Below, in pieces: positions 12,721-35,324 of a stretch of DNA of 64,000 nt. The notes beneath the pieces are model-generated. The model worked only from the letters and a program-made list of their open reading frames with translations. It made no database searches and had not been told where the DNA came from. The translations under genes and the position numbers were made by a program. Each line of letters begins with the position of its first letter. Position 1 is the stretch's first letter. Source of the stretch: Dromaius novaehollandiae (lineage: Eukaryota; Chordata; Aves; Casuariiformes; Dromaiidae); assembly GCF_036370855.1 (NCBI RefSeq), contig NC_088113.1:16388501-16452500 (forward strand), given 5' to 3'.

Positions 12721-15700
12721 ACTAACTTTAGACAGGCAGAGAGAAAAAAGAGACAACTACGATTCCTTTAAATAGATTTTTTTCCTTTTCTCCTACCTTT
12801 TCCCCGTTTGCTCTTTTCAGTCGCTGGCAGTTTTTGAAAGGCTGCGTTACGGTCTGTTGTCTTTGCTTAAAATTCATTCAGGTCTCGTGGCCTCCTGTAG
12901 GATTGCACTTTTTAATTATGCAGTTTAGGCAGCAATGTGCGTAGCCAGCCCTGTTTTTAGGGCAAGGTTTGTATTTCACGGCAACACAAAAAGAAGGGGG
13001 CTTTTCTGGGCGGTTGGTCGGTTACGTTTAGGGGTTTTTGCAAGAGCTGCAGTTCTTTATACCCCGTAGTTTTAATATTCTATTTTTTTGTGTGTGCTTC
13101 ATGTACTCCACACCATATAAGGAACTGTAACCTTGATTACCACAAGATGATTCCAAATATATGGAGTCATACTTTTCAGCTTTCTCATTATTTGCTTCAA
13201 AATTAGACCAATGGTGCCCCTCCGCCTCCAAGTGGCTGGAATGCTCCGAGGTTCGCCCGTAATTAGAGCTGAGGCCGCTCTCAAAATCACTTTCTGTGAT
13301 AGGTACCCATTGAGATTACATATAACTAAATTCTGAGCTTTAGGTTTTTAAAAATCTCCTTTTGTGCGACTTTCCCTCTAGAAGGAAATCATAATAGCCA
13401 GTTGACTTGCAACTGGGAATTAAGAAATATTTCCAACTTCTTGGGGAGGTTTTCTAAATAGTTGTCTTTTAGTTTATTTCTGTTCGAGTTTTATACTACT
13501 TACTAAAGTTCATCTCCAACATAACTGTTTTTGAATGATTGTCTTATATGTCTGAGAACTGACTTGCAGGATTTCATTACAGGAGCAACATATGCGAGGT
13601 GTTTTTACGTGCAATACAGTGCTCATACTTATACCAAGAATATTTGTTACATACTGTCTGTATGTGCCTTTCTCTAAAGGTATTTTCTATCATAATTTTC
13701 TTTGTGAAGTAATTAAAGTAACTGCAAAGGTTATGATAATTTTTTTTCTTTCCTTATCTAGTTTGGTTTAGGAAAAAAGAGCTGTGTTTTTTTGAGTATT
13801 TTTAATTATCTGGTAACATTTGTAGCACATCATCTATCACCACTTGAACAGTAAAAATCCCAGCTTTGCAAATGATAGAAAATGTAAGCGTATCTTTTAA
13901 AAACAAATCAAAAACTCTACCCACATCCTTTTATTTTTTTACTGCATTTTGAGAAAATACATGACAAGCTTGGATTCATATACTGCCTTGTTTGCACCAT
14001 GCCATAAATACTAGCAGATCGAATGTTTGCTTATTTGGTTGCATTGTTCCTGTAACTTTGCCTGCTTTTCTGCTTCCCTTAAAAAATAAACTAGTTGGAA
14101 TACAAAATAAATCTTTATCAGCAGTTTAAGGAGGAGGATTCTCTCTCTCCTCAGTCTGCTGCTTGCTCCCAAGAATAGCAGAAACAGGCAGAATTGAGGG
14201 ACGGTCGACGTGTACGTGCATGCTCGCAACTGAAAATAAACCCTGTGCCCTGGATTTGTTGTCAGCATATTGACCTGCATGGGAAGCCATGGTTTGGACA
14301 CTATACAACGGACCTGACTTTTCAGGGTTTGGAAACCTCTTCTGTGTTACCTTTCTTTTTTTTTTTAATTGCATTAAAGTTACAGGACATGCATCATGTA
14401 TTTCTCAGCTTGAATACCCCTTTAAAGAGACTGTTAGATTTCTGCGCTTCTATCTGTGACTTTGTAGCTTCAGCATAGATAAAGTAGATGAAGAAACAAT
14501 TTAGCAAATAGTTAACTGTTTTGCTCTTTAGAGAGCTGTTTCTGAATAACATTAAAGATTATGGCATGGACTAAAAAGGGAGTAAAGTAGAAGTAAAGCA
14601 TGATCTGTTCTGAGAAATAAAAGAATTGCATTGTTGTTTATAAACAGTATTAATGCTGAGTTAAATTTCAGCTTAAAACTACTTTAGGGAGCTTTCAGCC
14701 CAGTTTTGTAGTCCCCGATCGTCTATAAATAAATAAATAAATCTGCTGGACATTTGCACAATTTGTTCTCTAGGAAGATCAGTAAACAAAAAATTAATTT
14801 ATTTTCAGACATAGAAGCCTGAATTGTGAGGGCTGCTTTAAAGGTGATCAGGGTGAATACAGCCGCGCTGACTTCTCAGTAATATCTTGATAAAGCACAT
14901 GACTCAGAGGAAATGAAAATTCCATTTCTACTGACTCAAGGGACATTGGGCAATTAATTTACTCCTTGTGTGCCTTGATTTTCCTACCTTTAAAATAGGG
15001 TTAAAGTGAGGTGTGCGTTTCAGGATGTGATGGTAGAGACAGGAAATGCAGCATGAATGAAGGGAGGCAGGAGCTGCGAGCATGATTTACTGTCTGTAAA
15101 ATACCTCGAGGCTTTCGGAGGGAAGAAACTTCACTGATACAGAGTTCCAGCACTACTGGTGAGGGAAATTTTAATAAATGTTTTATTTAGAATTGGGACT
15201 GAAAATTTTAATGGCTTGACATGCAGTGTCGTACTGATACTAAAGATGAGGTCTTAATATGTCATTATGAGAGGCTTTTTGCATACAAATTCAGGTTATG
15301 GCTTGACAGAAAAAGAAAATCTGATGGAAATAAAACTCTTCAAGTATAGATGTGTTGTCTGTTTGAAGAAACCTTTCCAGTGTTATCCCAGATTCAAAAC
15401 AAAAGCTGCTCTTGAGAGAGAGCAAAAATTTTTCCTGCCTGTCAACCATTTCATCAGATCACAATGACTACAGTTAAAAAGCCTGGCAAGTTACCCCATT
15501 TCTTTAGCAGGGAAAGTAATAATGGAAGTGGCAGTCTTTTTCTGGTGGTGGCGGTGTCCAGTTCTTCTCAAAATGGTGAAGTTATGTTGTTTCCTGAGCT
15601 GGGGGTTTTCATCTGTTATGTACCTTTTCAGTGGGAAAAAAATGAGTGGAGACTGTAGTTCTTAGTCTTGTAGCATCACTGTTGGTTCACTAAACTCCCC

Positions 15701-18700
15701 CCAAATGTGAATTTATCAATATAAGAATTTAATTCTCTCTGTATGAACTCTTAAACTTCTGAAAGAATTGACAATTTGCATATGTCTTGATCTGAAAATT
15801 GGGACATGGTAATAGGCTTGTTAAAAATTTGGGAAGGAAGGGGAATATGTGTACGACTTAATTACTTCGTCCTAGTAGGAGTAAAAGAGAGCTTTTGTGT
15901 ATGTGTCCATATGAGGTCTGCCTTCTGAGTGCACCCCCTAAAAAATTAAAGATACTTGATACTTCATAAAGATCTGTGTAAAACATTTCACATGTGTTTT
16001 TCCTTCCCTGAGTTGAGGAAGGGGCCCTGAAAATAAAGTATGATTTTATTTCAAATCTTATTTTTTTATTCATACCTTGCATTTTAATATCGCAGGGACA
16101 CATCTGCTGCTGTCCTGGGGATGCTGCTTCTCAAGTTTTGCTGGCTACAAAGGACCTAAAACCTTCTTCTTTTTAACATGCATCCTAGCAGTGCCCTTTT
16201 TTATAACACAGGCAAAAATGCCGTATACTTGGTGACAGTATTTTGCAGAGCAATAACTGCTCCTGTTATTTAGTCATGTCCAGAATCTGGCCCTAAGTGA
16301 GAATTGGCAGTGATGCTGAATGAATGGTTTGCTTTCTGGAAAATAGCTTTCTCATATAATCTCTGGGAAAATTTTACAGAAGTTGTTAACTGACTTTGTA
16401 ACTCGGTGCAAGACTTGTTCTCAGTATAAAATTTGTTTTTGTGGTTTGACGGTTTTATTTGAACTATTTCACCAAGGTGACTTTTCTTTCTGCCTGTGAA
16501 ATTCACTGTTGACATAGGTGGGCATATCTCCAGTAGACTTAGAACAATCCGTAACAGCAGGGAATTCAGCAGGCAAAGTAGTACTTAAATGGCCTAACTT
16601 ATGTTTTGGGTAGAGCATAACTAAAAATAAAAATTACTGATGATGAGTTTGTATTTATTTTCAATTGGCCTTGATTCTGATTTCATTTGATTATTAGTTT
16701 CATTAACTTGATAAATCATATACTTAGAAAGATTTTGGTCTTGACCGATGGTGATTTAGAAGTCTCTGAACATAGTGTATTGATCTTTTCCGAATTCTCA
16801 TTCCTCCCACTATTGCACCTTATTTTAGATGCATCAGACTAGATGGTGTTTCTACTATTCCTTCTCCTTTCAAACACCACAAGTAATTTTGCAGTTGATC
16901 AATTGAAAGATTGAATCCCTTTCTGTATGTTTGTGCAAAAAGTAAAACTGTTTTTAATATGTCTCAAGCCCTTTTTAAAGTGGCTGGAGCAGATTTTATG
17001 AAGAGGGTTCCACACAGGAGGAAACTTTCATTCAACATTTTGCTTTGCTCCCTTTTCCCTAAAATGCAACTGGAAGCAGTGTAGGTTTTAACTGTCATGC
17101 AGTGACAGACTTTCTTCTTGAACTAGTATTGTTGCAAGTATCAGATGTTACTGAATGTTAGGACTTGTTTTGGGGGGGAGAAGAAATGTTTATTCCATTC
17201 GAACTTGTTTTACCTGGCATGAATGTTGCTATTGGAATTCATCTCAAGTACAGTACTGCTTCTCCTATGTGGCTGATGTTTTTCAAGGAAATCATAGGCC
17301 TAAAAATAGTCTGCATAAACAACAGTAAGAGGTTTGTACTTTCAGTTCCAGGTTTTAGCAATATCTTGTTGTTATTTTCTAATTGTCAGTTTCCAAAATC
17401 CATTAAGCTGATTAGCAGAGTGTTTAAAAACACAACAAAAAAAACAAAAACAAAAATCCACCTCTCATGGAACCTTGCACACAATGTTATGCTTAGATAA
17501 ATTCAGTACAGAAAGGCTGGGACATTATAGTAATCACCTTTGGATCTTTATGAACATGTTATGTTCTGAACATTTTTCAAGCATCCTCCAACTTGTGAAA
17601 TGTATGTTATCACCACATGATTCTGAAAGTGTGGTTTTAAGAGAGAATATAACAGCGTGGAAAAATTTGTACTAGTTGCAATTCATGGTTGTCGTACGCA
17701 TTTAGTATCCTCTGTATACTGAACAAAAAGCTTTACTTTTTTTCCTTCATATTAAAAAAAAATGTATTACTTAACAGCTTGGAAGAGACGATGAAAAAAA
17801 TCCAATATGCTAATTGCAGTACAAACTTTGGCATCGATTTGTCTTTGTATATCCCTCATTGTATATCTGTCTCCATGTCATCTTTCATGATGGAAATTGC
17901 TCCTTAGGCTTTGTTATATGTTTTTAATAGCATGTTTATTAAGATACATTTTAGTGAATTAGAAATTCTGCAAGTCTGAAACTGAAAAAAAATACTTTTC
18001 ATTTGTCTGTGAAACAAGATGATCATCTATTTCCTAATGAAAATTACTTTACTCTGAAGCCACTGTAAAAATACATGATTATTTTTTCTTCTTCCCCTGC
18101 TCTTCATTAGAGGTTTTAGAAAGTCAGTTGGGAAGTAGGAGCTGAAACTGAGGGCCAAGACCCTGTTGATTTCAATGGGATTTGGGTTTTTGAATTGTGA
18201 ATCTGGGTCTTGGCTACCTTTACCCCCCCACCCTCTAAGTTATTGCCTAAGTCCATAGTTAATGTACTTTCAAAGCAAAACTATCCATGTATAGGGATGG
18301 GAAGGGAAAATTCATCTTTTCATTGATTTCTGCTTTATGAAGAAAAGAATTCAGGCAAAGGAATTTAAAAGGAAACTTAAAGTATATTGGCGTTAGGACT
18401 ATGATTAATCATTAATGTTACCAGTAAAGCTGACTGCAGAAGCATTGCCAGGTTTCCTAATAATACTAAAATGGAAGGTGTCCGAGTACTGCGTAACCCT
18501 GCTGGGTGCTTGGTGCGGAACAACACGACTGGGGGGCTCACTGCATAAAATCTGGGTTCTGAAAGTGTTGTTTTGCCACGTCTTTGAATTTCATTGTAAC
18601 AGCATAAGAGAACAGAGTTAACAAATAGGTTCCTTGGGTGTTTTGTTCTTCAAGTTAAAAATTAAAGATAATCGGAAGGTTACAATTAATTGCTAAGAAC

Positions 18701-19351
18701 TTTTTAAAGACCCCAAGGTACCATCTTCAGCTATGCTAATCAATTTGAGTAAAAAAAATCCTTTTTAACTTATTTGATCCACTACTGCTACTCCTCCAGA
18801 AAGTGAACTGAAATGAAAAACTGGTATCAGCAATTGACAGAGAAATCAGTATTCCTTCTCACTTAACTAAACTTGCAGTGAAATTGGTGCATGGAGTTCA
18901 TCTATTAAAAAAAACTGTAGCAAAGATAAGTGTAAAAAAATGTTCATCTTACTTTCAGTAAAATAACATGTAGGCAATTTGAGTCACTGTTTTACTGTTA
19001 TCTGTAGCAGATTATGTTCTACAATTTATATGAAAATATTGTCCAAGTTCAACTCCTTGTATGTCTGTTAACGGGGTGGGGGAGATTAGCAGGCTTGATA
19101 GATAAAACTGTGAATTTGGCCCTCTGCTGGATGGTGCTGGGAAACACCAGGAATGCGTGTTTTAAATACGAGAGCACGTATGTTAAATAACTTAAGTGTA
19201 TCTAGCATTTTGTGAAGCTGAACGTATTACAATTTCACAACCGCTGTCTGGGAACTTGTCGGTTACTAAACTAAACTTGTCAGTTAATAAAACTTTAGAT
19301 CGTTTTTCTAATCTGAAAATGAAAAAGTTGCTTTTTCTTTCCTCTCCCCAG
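12721..19351. other. Noncoding, presumed GNAS intron 6 (3' part)
   Basis: This AT-rich, CpG-poor sequence leads to the GNAS exon 7 acceptor. It holds an old MIR/L2-like fragment near 14.94 kb and short A/T-rich tracts. Open frames here (for example 17165-17500) show no recognisable protein features. Confidence 0.6.
14940..15006 (+). repeat. Ancient MIR/L2-like fragment
   Basis: The stretch ttgggcaattaatttactcc, then tgccttgattttcctacc and tttaaaatagggttaa, follows the order of the well-known MIR/L2 core (TTGGGCAAGTTACTTAAC, GCCTCAGTTTCCTC, TGTAAAATGGGG). It is strongly diverged, so it is very old. Confidence 0.5.
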
Positions 19352-27840
<8,489 letters not shown>

Positions 27841-28104
27841 TGGAGAGCACTTTTTTCTGTGTTTTGGACTCCTTATTCCTTATTAAAAAAGAAAAAAAAA
27901 CACCCTTGCCCACATAGGGTGGAAGAGAACTGTTTGAATCTCCCATTGATTTGCACCCCTCAACTTTTTCTCCTTGCTGGACAATAGCAGCACTTCTAAG
28001 CTTGCTTCTGTACCCCTCGGACAGTTTGAGATGGCCCCTAACACTTAAAGGCCGTTTCCATGAGGATTCCCTAACACTGTTATTAACAAAAAAAGAAAAA
28101 AAGA

Positions 28105-28110
28105 AATAAA
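28105..28110 (+). terminator. Candidate proximal GNAS poly(A) signal
   Basis: This is the first AATAAA after the GNAS stop, 265 nt downstream and inside an A-rich stretch. It would give a short 3' UTR. Confidence 0.45.
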
Positions 28111-29321
28111 AACTAATTAATTAAAAGCCCTGAATGTGGAGCACCTGAAAGAATTGGGGATAAAAATTTAAAACATAAACAAAAATTGGGGAGAGAAAAC
28201 TTTAGGTAATTTAGCACTGTTGTGGGCATAATCATATAACCCGTGATCTCCACTTTGTATCATTCACTGCATCAGACAAAAGAAGGTGCCAAGTCACAGA
28301 CCAAGTTTGAAGACAGACACTTGAGTTTGGTTCTCTGACTGTAATGTGGCTTTGAACGGAAATACTGACAATTCTACAACAGACCTAGACAGTGCAAAAA
28401 CCAACTGCTACCTTTCAGAAGGGTATTTTTAAATCCAGTCTTGGTGGTCTTAAGACAACCATGGACATTTATGAATTGAACTGCGTATAGCCTGTGATTG
28501 CAGAAAGAGTTAACCACACACTGTTTTCAGTTTGTCCACTGATGATCCCGTCTGCTATAAAAATCATTATCTGGACTGTAGTCCTCACAGTCTTTCCCTT
28601 CTTCTTCTTCTTCCCTCCCCTCATTTTTTATTTTACTGCTGGATTATTATTCTTGTACAGACTGTAAAATGTATTATTTTGTACAACTTTATTGAAAAAA
28701 ATAACTTGTAGAAGATCTTTGTGCCTTGATTATGGCTGTACCTGTACAATGAGCTAAGATGTAAGTATGTTTGATTGCGCTGTACAGCTTTGTCAACCCT
28801 ATCTGCAGCACTAGCTCAAGGTAGGGAAAATTTATCTGTAGTTTAGTTTTTCTGGTTTATAAAAGAAGGAAAAATACTGTTTAGTAAAAAAAAAAAAAAA
28901 GAAAAAAAAGAAAAAAAGAAAAAAAAGTACAAATTGTGCAAACTTAACCACTTTAAAAGTGAGGTCTTCAACAAGTGACCAGATGTTGCAGCATCATGCT
29001 TTTTAATTTTTAGCTTTAATTCATTTAAATCTCTATCCAAATGCAAAACATGGCTTGTTTCTACATAAACCAAATTTTGCTACAAATTATAAATGTTAGT
29101 CTTTGGTCATTCATAGTCCTTTTTGCTAAAGACAAACAGAACAATAACAGACACATTAGGGCATCATGCAGGTCTGGTGACCATCTCTAGACTGGGCCAA
29201 ATACCCCACCAACCTCCACTTATACTGCGTGGGCATAATACTACCGGAATGACAAGGTGTGCACTGCCCTTGGATTTGGCCACTGAATTCCAGTTTCAAA
29301 TGACATTTTTATTTCTCTTTT

Positions 29322-29327
29322 AATAAA
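29322..29327 (+). terminator. Candidate distal GNAS poly(A) signal
   Basis: AATAAA lies about 1.48 kb after the stop, with T-rich sequence just downstream (ctttttgttttatat). Confidence 0.5.
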
Positions 29328-29731
29328 GAGATACTTTAGAACCTTTTTGTTTTATATTAACTATATAAGTAGCTTAAAGTGAAGATGTGTGGATTTTTCT
29401 TAAACTTGAATAATTTATGCAAATTATATGCTTAGAACAACGTGGTACAGTAAAAAGAAAAAGAGCAAAAATCACTGTAGCAATAAGAGAGCATGTAATT
29501 TTAGTAACTACTACACTGCTTTATATTTTATACCTAGGTGTTTTATGTCTCTGTGAGTGTGTTACTTTTTCATGTGTCTAAACCTACATGTACAATTTGT
29601 ACAGAGTCAGAAATTACAGCTGTAATAACACATCTAGAACAGTGTTAGCCTATATTACTCAAACACCCCTGTTTCCCCCTCCATTTACACCCCTAAACTG
29701 ATCTGGATCTTAATGCAGTGACTTTACAAGG

Positions 29732-29762
29732 AGAAAAAAAGAAAAAAAAAAAAAAAAGAAAA
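29732..29762. repeat. A-rich simple repeat
   Basis: A-rich tract of about 31 nt, broken by three G residues, shortly after the presumed GNAS 3' end. Confidence 0.8.
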
Positions 29763-32089
29763 TACTTGCCTCTTTGCCTTTCACACTAGCTTCCCTCCAC
29801 TCAAGATACTGTGTTAAGTTTCTTTCTTGGGAAGAGGTCCAGTTTAATTTAAAGTTAGGGTGTTGGTCAGTGATGTCTGTGCGGCTAGATTTGCTTCAGG
29901 TATCAGATGCCTTTTTAATATTAAGAACTGCAGCTGTTCAGAATTGTGAAGTTTTCATTGCTTTTATGGCTAAACTTTTAAATTAAAATTAATCACCTAG
30001 TCCATTTTCACATATGTAAAGAGCAAGGATTTGATGAAGTTAATGTCCCATCTCTCTTAATTCAAAATTACTAGTGATTTTTTCAGAAGACATTAAATCG
30101 TCTAAGAATTATAGCTGCGGTTGCTACTCAGTTTTAAAAAAACCCCTATCTTTCCTGTTCACAGGTTTGGAAAGTTGCCCTCTGAACCTCATAGAATGGT
30201 AGGAGAACGTGACCCAAAAAAGCCCTCAACGATTTAAGAATGTATCCAGTGCCTGTAGGTTAAGGGCTGGTGTTTTCAATAGGTAAAAATGGGACACAAA
30301 TAGTGGAAATGAAATGCATTGTGAGCCTTAATTTTAGTTACAGGAGCCAAAATCTTTAATTTGGTGCCAACCCTTATCTTTTTAAGCCTAGGGGGGAGTC
30401 GGTGTAAACACCAAATTCATAAATGGGGAAAACCTGTAGTGGTGTGAGGAATGTAATCTCTCATCTGAGAGAAACAAAGCACCTCCATTAAAAAAAATGA
30501 ATAAAATAACAAGTTCAGCTTCTTCCTCTGATAATGAGAAGGATACATAATAACAATGAGCTATATAAGTAACATTTTAAAAAACCTTTCTATAAAGCTT
30601 TATATGAACAGAAATGTTTGGGGGATGCCTTTTTCTTTTTTAAAGTGAGGAAAAAGGCAATGTATTGCATATGGTTGAGTTGCACAAGTATGGAGTGTGT
30701 GTGTGTCTTAATGTCTCAGTATTGCCTTTGTTAGTCTCTTTATTAGTCCATGCAGTTTGGTGGCCTGGTAAATGCAAGTCTTATTTTTAACAGCTTTCTT
30801 TTTTTTAATACAAAAACATAAAGCTTTAATGCTTGCTATTTAATAAGTAACTGTGTTTTCTTCTGTCTCTAATTTAGTGGCCATAATTTGCAGTTAATTG
30901 AACCATTCCAACCTAATGCTTACCCATATTTTCCTAGTTTTGTTTTATTTATTTATTTGAACTTCTTGTTTTCATGATTGAGGACTTTCGCTTCTGTCTC
31001 ATTCATCTGTTTGGAAACTTCTGACCTTACAGCCAAAACTTTACTCATTCTATTCAGTATTCATCATGATGCTGAAGTGTAAGATACTTGCAAATGTAAA
31101 CACTACCACTTTTATTAATAAAAACAAATACAGTGTTTTAGGGCACATTTGCATCACTATAGTTGAGGTTGTGTCAGTATTTCCATTATAAACCCATAGA
31201 GGGCCTATATCTTGGCACTAAATTACCCTAAGCTAAATCTTTGCCATACAAGGCTTCTGCTCAAGCATGATTTGGTGGGTTGGTTTTTAAACACTTTCCA
31301 ACACAAACTCTTGTTTCTGGTTTAAGTTATACAACTGTTTTGTTGGATGGGGGTTGGTTTAAAAAAATACTGGTTCAAGATTGTTTTTGGCACTTCTGTA
31401 ACTCAGAAATGGTTTTGATTTAAAAACATAACCTTTGGCAAGCCAGTAACCTACAATATGGTCTGATCACTTTGGGTATTTTGTAAAAATAATAATAAAT
31501 TGTAGAGATGTTGTGGTTTCAAAATCAGCTACTGTGCATTTGCAGTAACTTATTTCAACCCAGGGACTTTTAGTAATTTGTACATCAGTGCGCATATGCA
31601 TTACACTGGCTGCTGAGCCAGATTAGTGATATCTCCTGAAGTGTTCTTTTTTTTAATAGCGTGGGGAGGTATATTAATTACAGACTAAAAAAGGTTCAGC
31701 TGTTCTGAAAGCATAAAAACTGCTCTTTTAAGAGAGAGGCTGAATCTTGGAAGTCTATATAAGTTGTTAGGAGTAGACTTTGATGTAAAGCATATGAAGG
31801 CATGCTGGATCAATTGTCGTAAGTAGGAGCCCATGGGCTTATCTTCATTTATCTAAAATCCCTTCTGAATCATTGGCATTGAGGATAGGATTTAACTCAG
31901 AGTATGCGATGGGGAATTAATCTGAGGAACTGGAGCTAATTCTGCTCCAGTATGTTGCACGTAATTGATACCTGCAGCATAACTTTCTTTTACTAGTAAA
32001 TCTATGCACAGAAATACTAGTGTTCATCACTTTAGAATCTGAGCACCTTATAATGAGTAATGGCGCAATATTCTTGTAAGTGATGTAGG

Positions 32090-32236
32090 AGGTTTTCTAT
32101 TATATCCTATTTTCAAATGCAGAAAATGATGTACCAAGAAAAACAAAAGATGTAAATATGATTACACAGAAAGTTAACCACAGATATGGAGACAGAACCC
32201 ATGTCATCTGAGTACCAGTCCAGTGCCTTAGTGATA
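32090..32236 (+). repeat. Ancient L2/MIR/CR1-type 3' fragment
   Basis: The order atgcagaaaatgatgtacc, acacagaaagttaaccacag, gagacagaacccatgtca, agtaccagtccagtgcctta matches the common amniote repeat core (GGGGAAACTGAGGCAC, CACACAGCAAGT, CAGAGCCAGGAA.CGAACCCAGGT, CCAGTCCAGTGCCTTAACCAC). It is heavily mutated. I cannot say which of the related families it is. Confidence 0.6.
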
Positions 32237-34939
32237 ATACTGTTGGTGATTGGTGCTATACATAAAAGCCTAAGACTGAAAAAATAATTATAAGATATAA
32301 AATGATGTAACTTATTCTGGAGGAGAATAAGTTCTCTTCTTTCCCCAACCCTTATCTAATATAATATGTGTGTTTCTAAAAATCCTGGCATTCCTAACAC
32401 CTCTTCCATTGAAGTAGGATCAGGGCCATAGAATGTTAGCAGCGGAAATCTAGAACAGGAGCAGATCCTCACCCCTAAAATACATGTTGAGTTTGTATCA
32501 CAGTAAAAATATTTACCAGCAAATCTCTGTTGCCACTCCTAAAACAAAACTGTTCCCCTCTTCCTCAGCTTGATATTTCTGAAAGTTCATCCACTAGGGA
32601 AAAGTCTTTCTCTACTATAACAAACTTTGAAGTGTCTTTGTAAATAAAATAAGCTACACTGGTGACTGACAAGATAGATATTACAGTTTAACAGACTGAA
32701 TCTATTTTAGTCCTGGTGATGACCAGTTAGCTCAAATATTGCGAGTGGGTTACTAGGTAGGCAAACTGCTTTAGAGTACCTTACTGCATTGCACAGATTA
32801 CTAAAATTTCAGCCATTGAGTAGTGGCTTGATAATTAACAGTTTTCAGTTCAGATTTTCATGTTATTAAAAGTCAAAACTGCTTTTTACCCTGTCTGCCT
32901 TTAATGTACTGAGCTGAGCAAAATGGGTGCAGTTTAAAGCACAATTCTACTCAGAAAAGCAAATGGGGAGGGATAGGGAGGCACTAATCATTTCTCACTG
33001 CATTAAACATATAAAAATAATAAGATACTGTTTTTCTAACTACTGGGCCATGTAAACTCAGTCTGGTTCTGTGGATTAAGATAGGGACTTCTCTAGGCTA
33101 ACAACAATAAGTGCTCACTGATACCTATGCAACAAGGGGTAACTGAACAAATAGGTAATAAATAATTGTAACTTCAAAATCATAAAATAGAATCTACAGT
33201 TTTTCCAATTTAGTCTGCCTCAAAAATCTGTATTTTAGTAACAGGAAAAAATAAAGCTTTTAAACATGACCCCCAGATGCAGAGAGAATGATAAACCTTT
33301 GAGGGAGAAGATACCAATCTTAGGTTTCTTTTATGTAATATAACATGCTTTATAAGGCTGGGGATACCAGTAGACAAATGTAAGCAAATTCAAAATTAAA
33401 ATGTGAATGTATCTCCTCACTTTAATTTACCCAGTTGCTTTATTAAATGAGATGATTAATACTTTTGTTTGAAATGTACAACTACTACTCAAGTTTGGAG
33501 AAAGAACAGGCTTAGGACAGGTGGTAATCTTGGGAATTCTCTTGGTTTTGTTGTTCTGTTATGCAAACTAAGTACTGTTTTTAGGCTGTGAATTTTATAT
33601 GAATTATTAACAGTGAAATATAGTGTTTCTGTTTGTAGTTTTCCTGTATTTGATACAACTTCGGAATTGTATCATTCTTGCAAGTAAAATGCTAGAGTGC
33701 AGGTGGAGTTCAGGTAGAGAAAGGAGCTGCTGTATAAAGATGATGAATCACCACATCAGGCTTGTGAATGTAAGGCTATTTGGAAGGGGTTTCCATTACA
33801 GTTCATTTTCACTAAATTAGCAGTTTTGTTTTGGCAATATTAGGAAAGCTTCCATAAAAAGGCTGTAAGGAAGTGTAGGATGATAAAAGCAGATATATGC
33901 CCGTTTAGGACTTCAAAGTATTGTTGAAAGGTATTTTAAACTTCTATTAACCTATAACCATAGGAGGCAGCATGTCTTTGCTGAAGTGTGTGAATGATGA
34001 TTCATCTGTATCTCAGTATTTTTAATCTCCGTTGTCTGTTTGCTTGAAGGCACAATATCCAAAATGAAGTCTAAGTAACAAATTCTCTGAAAGTTTTGGT
34101 GCTAATCTTGAGTTCTGTTTCCCACAGGGCAAAGCTGTGCTGGGCTACAAAGTTTCATCTATGTAAGAGAGTCTGGAAGCCCAGTGCTGCCAAAAGCAAT
34201 GGCTGTTGTTAACCTATTTGTGATTTAAAACTGGGGAGCCTACAACTAATTGCTTTGTCCAATACCATGGCCTAAAAACTGCTCTTACAATTTATATGGT
34301 TGATAAGAGAGAATAGAGCAGCTATGAAAAAAGTTACGAGACAACCAGGTTGAAAGTTCAAAGGAACCAGGGAAAGCCAGATAGATAGACTGCTAAATTC
34401 TTCACCTTGGGAGTTAAAAAATACATATTTATAGGGGAAGTTCTTCATTCCCCAGGTAAGTGACCCAGTTTGGGATCCCTGTACAAATTTTCAAAGTCAG
34501 AGAATGTATTTATCTAAAAGGCCAGGACATCCCCAACTGAGGGACCGTGAAACATACACCTACTGCCTACATTATAGAAGAAACTTGGGGATAGTTAAGT
34601 GAAGTGTAAGCTTAATGGGTCCAGTTATCAATATGCAAATCAACTGGAACTTGCTTTGAAACAATAAAATGTCTCCTCTATAGGCTCATCTTAAGCACAT
34701 TGTAAGGCTATGCTCTTAAGCGATCCACAGTATATAAATATAGTTCCAGCATCAAAGCTGATTTTGAAGGAGACTAGAATGGCATTTTGTCTGCAATGTG
34801 GTAGCTATCTATTTTTTCCTCGTTCCTAAAAACATTCTTGTTTTGTCTCTGAGTACTTCTCAGTTACCTAGTAAAGTGTTACCATGTTCAGTATCTAGAA
34901 TTAACTCTGTTACCAGTAACTGTGAACCTTAAGGTACCC

Positions 34940-34940
34940 A

Positions 34941-34968
<28 letters not shown>
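34940..34968. repeat. Poly(A) tract, 29 nt
   Basis: An uninterrupted run of 29 A residues. No retrogene or target-site duplication is visible around it, so it is treated as simple sequence. Confidence 0.9.
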
Positions 34969-34971
<3 letters not shown>

Positions 34972-35324
34972 TAATCTTGAGGTTCTGCTTAAAAAGGAAC
35001 TTTTCAGCCAAAACTCATTAGCCTAACTTGATGCTGCTGTATTCTACTTAATTTAAAAGTTACTACCTTATCGCTAGTTGAATGTATTGGCTGATTCTTA
35101 AAGGGCTAACAGTTATGAAATACAAATTTATGCTAAAAGAATCTGTAGGGGGTGAGGAGCAAAGAGGCAATTAGCATACAGAGAATTCCAAGGTAGATAT
35201 GTTTTGAAAACATGAATAGAAGGCAAATATTTTTGTAGGAAGTCAGCTCTTCTGTTTGGGATTTCTGTTTTGTTCTAGGAAGAAACCAAATGAAGTTTGG
35301 TGATTTCATCAGCTATCTCCTATA

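Larger units (their letters stand above)
27841..29345 (+). other. GNAS: GNAS 3' UTR with alternative poly(A) signals
   Basis: Noncoding sequence follows the GNAS stop. AATAAA hexamers lie at 28105-28110 (proximal) and 29322-29327 (distal). The segment near 28.6-28.8 kb has the T-rich, mixed-complexity look of a conserved UTR. A-rich tracts at 28886-28927 could prime oligo-dT internally and imitate a 3' end. The true end is inferred and transcripts could run further. Confidence 0.6.

Noticed and set aside
17165-17500. 111-codon plus-strand frame in the GNAS intron
   Set aside because: Composition and translation look random (Lys/Thr-rich tail from an A-rich tract); no conserved motif.
34940-34968. 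29-A tract as the tail of a processed pseudogene
   Set aside because: No gene-like sequence precedes it and no flanking direct repeat was seen.
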